The translations under genes were made by a program, and so were the position numbers. Below the pieces are notes generated by a model that was not told the DNA's origin, did not search any database, and worked only from the letters and a program-made list of their open reading frames with translations. From Desulfotignum sp. (lineage in GTDB: Bacteria; Desulfobacterota; Desulfobacteria; Desulfobacterales; Desulfobacteraceae), in NCBI GenBank assembly GCA_021737445.1, contig JAIPDY010000036.1:1-19656 (forward strand): 19,656 nucleotides of DNA, written 5' to 3'. The number at the start of each line of letters is the position of its first letter. Within the stretch, counting starts at the first letter, position 1. Shown here in pieces: positions 15,079 to 19,656 of this stretch.

Positions 15079-16044
15079 ATGAAATGGTTTTTATGTCATA
15101 AATGGTTGACAGCCGTGGGTGTGATGATCGCCTTTTTTACCCTTTTTCAGGCAGGGCGCAGTTTTTTTTCCTGCCAGGAACACAGAATCAGACACAGGCT
15201 TCATCAGGCAGTATTAAGAAAATTTCCAGAGGCGGCCCAGGCTCTGGCAGACAGGCAGGGGATCAGGCCTTGTGACAGAAATCACAAAAGGGTTGAAAAT
15301 TCCGGCCTGGACCGGGTGATCCTGGTCCATGGTCTGGATGATCCCGGCATTATCTGGGATAACCTGGTCCCGATTCTACAGGAAAACCGATTTGAGGTGC
15401 TGATCATGTCCTATCCCAATGACCAGGCCATTGAAGCCTCTACCCGGTTTTTCTTTGATCAGATGCAGCAGCTGGCCAAAAAAGCTCCCGGCCCGGTTTC
15501 TGTTGTGACCCATTCCATGGGGGGATTGGTGGCCCGTGATATGCTTACCCGCCCTGAATTTGATTATACCGGGGCAGCTTCGGCAAAAAAAGTGCCGGCG
15601 GTTAACCATCTTATCATGGTGGCCCCTCCCAGTCACGGCACACAAATGGCCCGGTTCCGGATCTTCACAGAAATAAAAGACCAGATATATCAAATTTTTA
15701 CGCAAGACACCCATTGGCTTCACTGCCTTTTGGACGGCACCGGTGCTGCAGCTGTTGACCTGCTTCCGGGCAGCCGGTTTCTGACCAGGCTGAACCAGCA
15801 GCCCCTGCCAAAAAATATTCAGATGCATGTGATTGCCGGCATGATTTTCCCTGGTTCAGATGATTCTTTTGTGAAAAACATTGTGGGAGACGGCCTGGTA
15901 TCTGTTAATTCCGCCCGCCTTAAAACAGTGCCGTTAACCCGGGTTCCGGGCAGTCATTTTACCGTGATTCGCAATTTGACCCTTTCCAGCACCCGGATAC
16001 CTCCGGCAATCCCTGTGATTATCAGACTCTTGAAAAGCGGGTAG
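15079..16044 (+). CDS. Membrane-anchored lipase-like alpha/beta hydrolase
   Basis: A 321-residue protein with an N-terminal hydrophobic helix (about 9-25) preceded by Lys residues, serving as a signal anchor, then a basic linker and an alpha/beta-hydrolase domain from about residue 76. The triad is Ser146 in THSMGG, Asp271 in GDGLVS and His293 in GSHFTV, and VHGLDD (83-88) is the oxyanion region. This THSMGGL and GDGLVS arrangement is that of triacylglycerol lipase/PGAP1-like esterases, so the likely role is hydrolysis of an ester, perhaps a lipid, at the periplasmic face of the inner membrane. It follows the stress-protein gene by 21 bases with a weak ribosome site. Substrate is unknown. Confidence 0.87.
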   Translation: MKWFLCHKWLTAVGVMIAFFTLFQAGRSFFSCQEHRIRHRLHQAVLRKFPEAAQALADRQGIRPCDRNHKRVENSGLDRVILVHGLDDPGIIWDNLVPILQENRFEVLIMSYPNDQAIEASTRFFFDQMQQLAKKAPGPVSVVTHSMGGLVARDMLTRPEFDYTGAASAKKVPAVNHLIMVAPPSHGTQMARFRIFTEIKDQIYQIFTQDTHWLHCLLDGTGAAAVDLLPGSRFLTRLNQQPLPKNIQMHVIAGMIFPGSDDSFVKNIVGDGLVSVNSARLKTVPLTRVPGSHFTVIRNLTLSSTRIPPAIPVIIRLLKSG

Positions 16045-16249
16045 TAAGTAACATCGCTTTGGGACGGCCTGCGGCAAAAGCCCGGGACCATGGGATATAG
16101 ATCTTGCCTTAAAGGAGCAAATTTGGTAAGAGAACGTGTTTATATACTGGTTTTTTTGGGGTTCAATCCCGGGTGGCTGTTTTTTTCAACCCTGTAATGG
16201 CTGTCCTCAATGGTATTAATAAACAATTTTTCCTTTCTGGAGGCAAGTT
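16045..16249 (+). other. Intergenic leader before guaB
   Basis: A 205-base gap holding no convincing gene. It contains the GC-rich stretch GGGACGGCCTGCGGC near 16060-16074, several T runs (16151-16157, 16180-16186) and GGGTTCAATCCC (16159-16170), which resembles a tRNA T arm but pairs over only three bases. I could not fit a known riboswitch. A clear ribosome site, GGAGG, lies at 16239-16243. Confidence 0.5.
16211..16219 (+). promoter_or_regulatory. Possible extended -10 element for guaB
   Basis: TGGTATTAA fits an extended -10 (TG-n-TATTAA) 30 bases before the guaB ATG. No good -35 box is found 17 bases upstream, so the call is tentative. Confidence 0.25.
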
Positions 16250-17719
16250 ATGTCCATAATTTTACCGGATGAAGGGCTGTCATTTGATGATGTCCTTCTG
16301 GTTCCTGACTATTCCGCTATTCTTCCTGATGAAGTGTCGGTGAAAACCCGGCTGACCCGGGAACTTGAACTCAATGTTCCCATTGTTTCAGCTGCCATGG
16401 ACACCGTGACCGAGGCATTGACCGCCATCAGCATGGCCAGGGCAGGGGGGATGGGATTTATCCACAGAAACCTGTCAATAGAAGACCAGGCCACTGAAGT
16501 GGACCGGGTTAAAAAATCGGAAAGCGGGATGATTGTGGATCCGGTGACCATCCATCCGGATGTGCCCATAGCTGAAGTGCTCAATATCATGGCCAAATAC
16601 CGCATTTCCGGGATACCTGTAACTGAAGGGGAAAAGCTGGTGGGGATTGTCACCAACCGGGATCTGCGGTTTGAAACACAGCTGGAAAAACCGGCCAGGG
16701 ATGTTATGACCAGTGAAAACCTGGTGACAGTCACGGAAAAATGCACTCTTGAAGAATCCAAAATCATGCTCCACAAACACCGCATTGAAAAGCTGCTGGT
16801 GGTTGACAGCCAGGGAAAGCTAAAAGGGCTGATCACCATCAAGGATATTGAAAAAATAAAAAAATATCCCAATGCCTGTAAGGATTCTCTTGGCCGCCTG
16901 CGGGCAGGTGCGGCTGTCGGCGTGGGATCAGATATGATGGCCAGAGTGGAATCGCTGATCAATGCCGGTGTGGATGCCCTGGTCATCGATACCTCCCACG
17001 GACATTCCAAAAATGTACTGGATGCGGTAAAACAGATCAAGTACCATTTTCCCGATGCCCAGGTGGTGGCAGGTAATGTGGCCACGGAAAAAGGGGCCAA
17101 AGCCCTGATTGATGCCGGGGCTGATGCCGTGAAGATCGGTATCGGCCCGGGATCCATATGCACCACCCGTATCGTGGCCGGTGTCGGGGTTCCCCAGCTT
17201 ACCGCGGTACAAAACTGCAAGGATATCTCCAGAAAGACCGGAGTGCCTATTATTGCCGACGGCGGCATTAAATTTTCCGGTGACATTGCCAAAGCCCTGG
17301 CCGCCGGTGCCCACTCCGTGATGCTGGGAAGCCTTCTGGCCGGCACCCATGAAAGCCCCGGGGAGATTGTCATCTACCAGGGACGTTCCTACAAGGCCTA
17401 CCGGGGCATGGGATCTGTGGAAGCCATGAAAAAAGGCTCTTCAGACCGGTATTACCAGAAAGATACCAGAGAAACCGAAGAGCTTGTGCCTGAAGGCATT
17501 GTGGGACGTATTCCCTACCGGGGCACGGTGAGAGAAAACATATTTCAGATGATCGGCGGTCTCAAGGCAGGCATGGGCTATCTGGGAGCCACCACCATTG
17601 AGGATCTGCACCAGAAGGCCCATTTTGTAAAAATCACGGCAGCCGGGTTAAAGGAAAGCCATGTCCATGATGTGGTGATTACCAAGGAAGCACCCAACTA
17701 CAGAGTGGAAAGCAGCTGA
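16250..17719 (+). CDS. guaB: IMP dehydrogenase
   Basis: A 489-residue enzyme that oxidises IMP to XMP with NAD+, the committed step of guanine nucleotide synthesis. It opens with LSFDDVLLVPDYS, then a catalytic barrel interrupted by two CBS domains (about residues 93-205; for example KYRISGIPVTEG and KHRIEKLLVVDSQGKLKGLIT), which bind adenine or guanine nucleotides for control. The active-site loop is GIGPGSICTTR with Cys304, and the flap follows with YRGMGS and the Arg-Tyr pair in GRIPYRG. Length and domain order match E. coli GuaB. A GGAGG site lies seven bases before the ATG. dnaE starts five bases after the stop, so the two genes are surely on one message. Confidence 0.97.
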   Translation: MSIILPDEGLSFDDVLLVPDYSAILPDEVSVKTRLTRELELNVPIVSAAMDTVTEALTAISMARAGGMGFIHRNLSIEDQATEVDRVKKSESGMIVDPVTIHPDVPIAEVLNIMAKYRISGIPVTEGEKLVGIVTNRDLRFETQLEKPARDVMTSENLVTVTEKCTLEESKIMLHKHRIEKLLVVDSQGKLKGLITIKDIEKIKKYPNACKDSLGRLRAGAAVGVGSDMMARVESLINAGVDALVIDTSHGHSKNVLDAVKQIKYHFPDAQVVAGNVATEKGAKALIDAGADAVKIGIGPGSICTTRIVAGVGVPQLTAVQNCKDISRKTGVPIIADGGIKFSGDIAKALAAGAHSVMLGSLLAGTHESPGEIVIYQGRSYKAYRGMGSVEAMKKGSSDRYYQKDTRETEELVPEGIVGRIPYRGTVRENIFQMIGGLKAGMGYLGATTIEDLHQKAHFVKITAAGLKESHVHDVVITKEAPNYRVESS

Positions 17720-17724
17720 CTCCC

Positions 17725-19656
17725 ATGACCGATTCTTCCTGTTTGTTTTACCATCTGCATCTGCACACCGAATATTCGCTCCTGGATGGGGCCATTCGCC
17801 TGGATCCCCTTTTGCATAAATGCAAAGAATACGGCATGGAGGCAGTGTCCATGACCGATCACGGCACCATGTTCGGTGTGGCTGCGTTTTATGAGAAAGC
17901 CAGAAAGGCGGATATAAAACCTATACTGGGGTGTGAGGTTTATGTGGCTCCCAGGACCATCAACCACAAAACCCAGATGGACCACAAAGGGTTAAGCCAC
18001 CTTGTGCTGCTTGCCAGAAACCGGGAAGGATATGCCAACCTGTGTAAGCTGGTGTCCATTGCCCAGCTCAAGGGGTTTTATTACAAGCCCCGGATCGACA
18101 AAGAACTGCTGGCTGCCCATTCAAACGGGCTGCTCGGGTTGTCTGCCTGCCTGAAAGGCGACATTCCAAAGGCCATTATGGCCAATGACATGCCAGGGGC
18201 TGATGCTGCGGCCCGGTTTTATCTGAAAACTTTTGGGGAGGATAATTTTTTTCTGGAGATTCAGGAAAACGGCATGCAGATCCAGCACAAGGTCAACCAG
18301 GGCATTGCTGATATCAGTGCCCGCCTGTCCATTCCCATGGTGGCCACCAATGACTGCCACTACCTGGAAAAACAGGACAAAAAAGCCCATGATATCCTGC
18401 TGTGCATCCAGACAGGCGATACCGTGAACAACCAGAACCGGTTTAAATTTGATTCAGACCAGCTGTATTTTAAATCCCCGGATGAGATGATCAACAGTCT
18501 GGGACAGTTTGCCGGGGCCATTGAAAACACCCGGGAGGTTGCAGCCAGGTGTAATGTGGAATTTGATGATAAAACCTATCATTTTCCTAAGTATGCGGCA
18601 GATGATGAAGGCAGTGAAGCAGATATTTTCAGGCGCAAGGCCATGGCCGGGTTTGAGGAAAAACTGGCACGCATCAGAAAAATGAATCCTCAGGTCAATG
18701 AACAGGAATACCGGGATCGCATCGCCTATGAAATAGAAACCATTTTAAAGATGGGGTTTCCCGGATATTTTCTGATTGTGGCCGATTTTATCGCCCATGC
18801 CAGAAAGATAGGGGTTCCGGTGGGGCCTGGAAGAGGATCTGCTGCCGGTTCCATGGTGGCCTATGCCATGGATATCACCGCCCTGGATCCCATTGAGCAC
18901 GGCCTGATTTTTGAGCGGTTTTTAAATCCTTCCAGGATCTCCATGCCAGATATTGATGTTGATTTCTGCATTGAGGGCAGGGACAAGGTGTATCATTATA
19001 CCATTGACCGTTATGGCGGCCCTGAATATGTGTGTCAGATCATCACTTTTGGAAAGCTCAAGGCCAGGGCTGTGATCCGGGATGTGGGAAGGGCACTGGG
19101 CGTGCCGTTGTCTGAAGTTGATGAGATCGCCAAGCTGATTCCTGACGGGGCAAAGAACCTGACCAGAGCATTGGCGGATGTGCCGGCCATCAAGGAAAAA
19201 TGTGCCGGTTCCGAAGAAAAAACCCAGATGCTGGAGACAGCCCTGCTTCTGGAGGGCCTGCCCAGGCACGCTTCCACCCATGCAGCCGGTGTGGTGGTGT
19301 CAGATAAACCCTTGAACCAGTACCTGCCACTGTTCCGGGGCAAAGAAGGGGAAACCATTACCCAGTTTGATATGAACTATGTGGAAAAACTGGGCCTGGT
19401 GAAATTTGATTTTCTGGGATTGAGAAACCTCACGGTCATTAAAAACTGTATCGGTCTGATCGAAAAACAGGGTAAACAGCCGCCGGATCTGCTGGATCTG
19501 GACTATGCTGATGAAAACACCTTTGCTTTGCTGCAAAAAGCAGATACCACAGGTGTTTTTCAGCTGGAAAGTGCCGGTATGAAAGATTTGATTCTGCGCC
19601 TCAAGCCGGCCACATTTTCCGATATCGTTGCCCTGGTGGCCCTGTACAGGCCCGGG
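17725..19656 (+). CDS. dnaE: DNA polymerase III alpha subunit, 5' part
   Basis: The first 644 codons of the replicative polymerase, open to the window edge. The N-terminal PHP domain (about 1-290) has HLHT (His12, His14), TDHG (Asp45, His46), GCEVYV (Glu71), SH (His92), SAC (Cys142) and NDCH (Asp210, His212), that is, most of the metal ligands kept by PHP domains that still bind metal. The polymerase domain follows: GPGRGSAAGS (367-376), catalytic Asp409 and Asp411 in PDIDVDF, GLPRHASTHAAGVV (511-524) and the third catalytic Asp562 in KFDFLGL. The finger, beta-binding and OB parts lie beyond the window. The ATG at 17725 is five bases after guaB with only a weak ribosome site, suggesting coupled translation. 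Confidence 0.97.
   Translation, partial: MTDSSCLFYHLHLHTEYSLLDGAIRLDPLLHKCKEYGMEAVSMTDHGTMFGVAAFYEKARKADIKPILGCEVYVAPRTINHKTQMDHKGLSHLVLLARNREGYANLCKLVSIAQLKGFYYKPRIDKELLAAHSNGLLGLSACLKGDIPKAIMANDMPGADAAARFYLKTFGEDNFFLEIQENGMQIQHKVNQGIADISARLSIPMVATNDCHYLEKQDKKAHDILLCIQTGDTVNNQNRFKFDSDQLYFKSPDEMINSLGQFAGAIENTREVAARCNVEFDDKTYHFPKYAADDEGSEADIFRRKAMAGFEEKLARIRKMNPQVNEQEYRDRIAYEIETILKMGFPGYFLIVADFIAHARKIGVPVGPGRGSAAGSMVAYAMDITALDPIEHGLIFERFLNPSRISMPDIDVDFCIEGRDKVYHYTIDRYGGPEYVCQIITFGKLKARAVIRDVGRALGVPLSEVDEIAKLIPDGAKNLTRALADVPAIKEKCAGSEEKTQMLETALLLEGLPRHASTHAAGVVVSDKPLNQYLPLFRGKEGETITQFDMNYVEKLGLVKFDFLGLRNLTVIKNCIGLIEKQGKQPPDLLDLDYADENTFALLQKADTTGVFQLESAGMKDLILRLKPATFSDIVALVALYRPG

Noticed and set aside
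16055..16110. Possible c-di-GMP-type or 6S-like RNA from GGGACGG, CCTGCGGC and AAAGCCCGGG pieces
   Set aside because: The required conserved blocks and pairing partners are missing, and the upstream half would fall inside the hydrolase gene.
16104..16178. tRNA-like stretch with GGTAAGAG and GGGTTCAATCCC
   Set aside because: The T arm pairs over only three bases, the acceptor ends do not pair and no anticodon stem fits, so it is not a tRNA gene.
16309..17373. Long open frame (354 codons) on the minus strand opposite guaB
   Set aside because: It lies fully inside guaB, is Ser/Thr/Pro-rich low-complexity sequence typical of an antisense shadow, and matches no family.

Overview
The window looks like chromosomal DNA of a Gram-negative, mid-GC bacterium. 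It is most plausibly a Desulfobacterota member of the Desulfobacterales type, though this is inferred from protein character and gene neighbourhoods and no database was searched. Supporting signs are a PlsB acyltransferase, plant-like DapB, an S1 protein with an acidic N-terminal extension, the run hisC-cmk-rpsA-sppA, and guaB followed directly by dnaE. I saw no rRNA, convincing tRNA, CRISPR array, insertion sequence or prophage. Nearly all of the window is ordinary, well-packed core-genome DNA.

Left part, minus strand (6766 down to 1): one tightly packed operon reads plsB, a fused MurU-AmgK-like protein, dapB, a DUF1232/J-domain protein, an alpha/beta hydrolase and a small membrane protein cut by the window edge. 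Gaps are 8-26 bases for the first five genes. A good extended -10 promoter lies at 6738-6766, so plsB should start at 6684 rather than at the upstream in-frame ATG. The operon joins phospholipid synthesis (PlsB) to peptidoglycan precursor supply (DapB for diaminopimelate, MurU-AmgK for recycled MurNAc).

Middle (6767-8610): a short intergenic region with TTGGGTR heptamer repeats separates the plsB promoter from a small two-helix membrane protein gene, which has its own candidate promoter and a clear terminator. Next, on the minus strand, is a NamZ-type (DUF1343) exo-N-acetylmuramidase with no signal peptide. With the MurU-AmgK fusion 3.3 kb away it suggests a cytoplasmic MurNAc salvage route: cleave, phosphorylate, uridylylate.

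Right part (8611-19656): plus-strand hisC-cmk, rpsA with its own promoter and a strong 3' hairpin, and sppA. The sppA 3' end overlaps a minus-strand YciO-family gene by 63 bases. Then come a tandem universal stress protein, a membrane-anchored lipase-like hydrolase, a 205-base leader, guaB, and the first 644 codons of dnaE, which run off the window.

No obviously new multi-gene system is visible. The most notable items are the MurU-AmgK fusion with leaderless NamZ, the membrane-tethered J-domain fusion, the small MamI-like two-helix protein, and the convergent sppA/yciO overlap.
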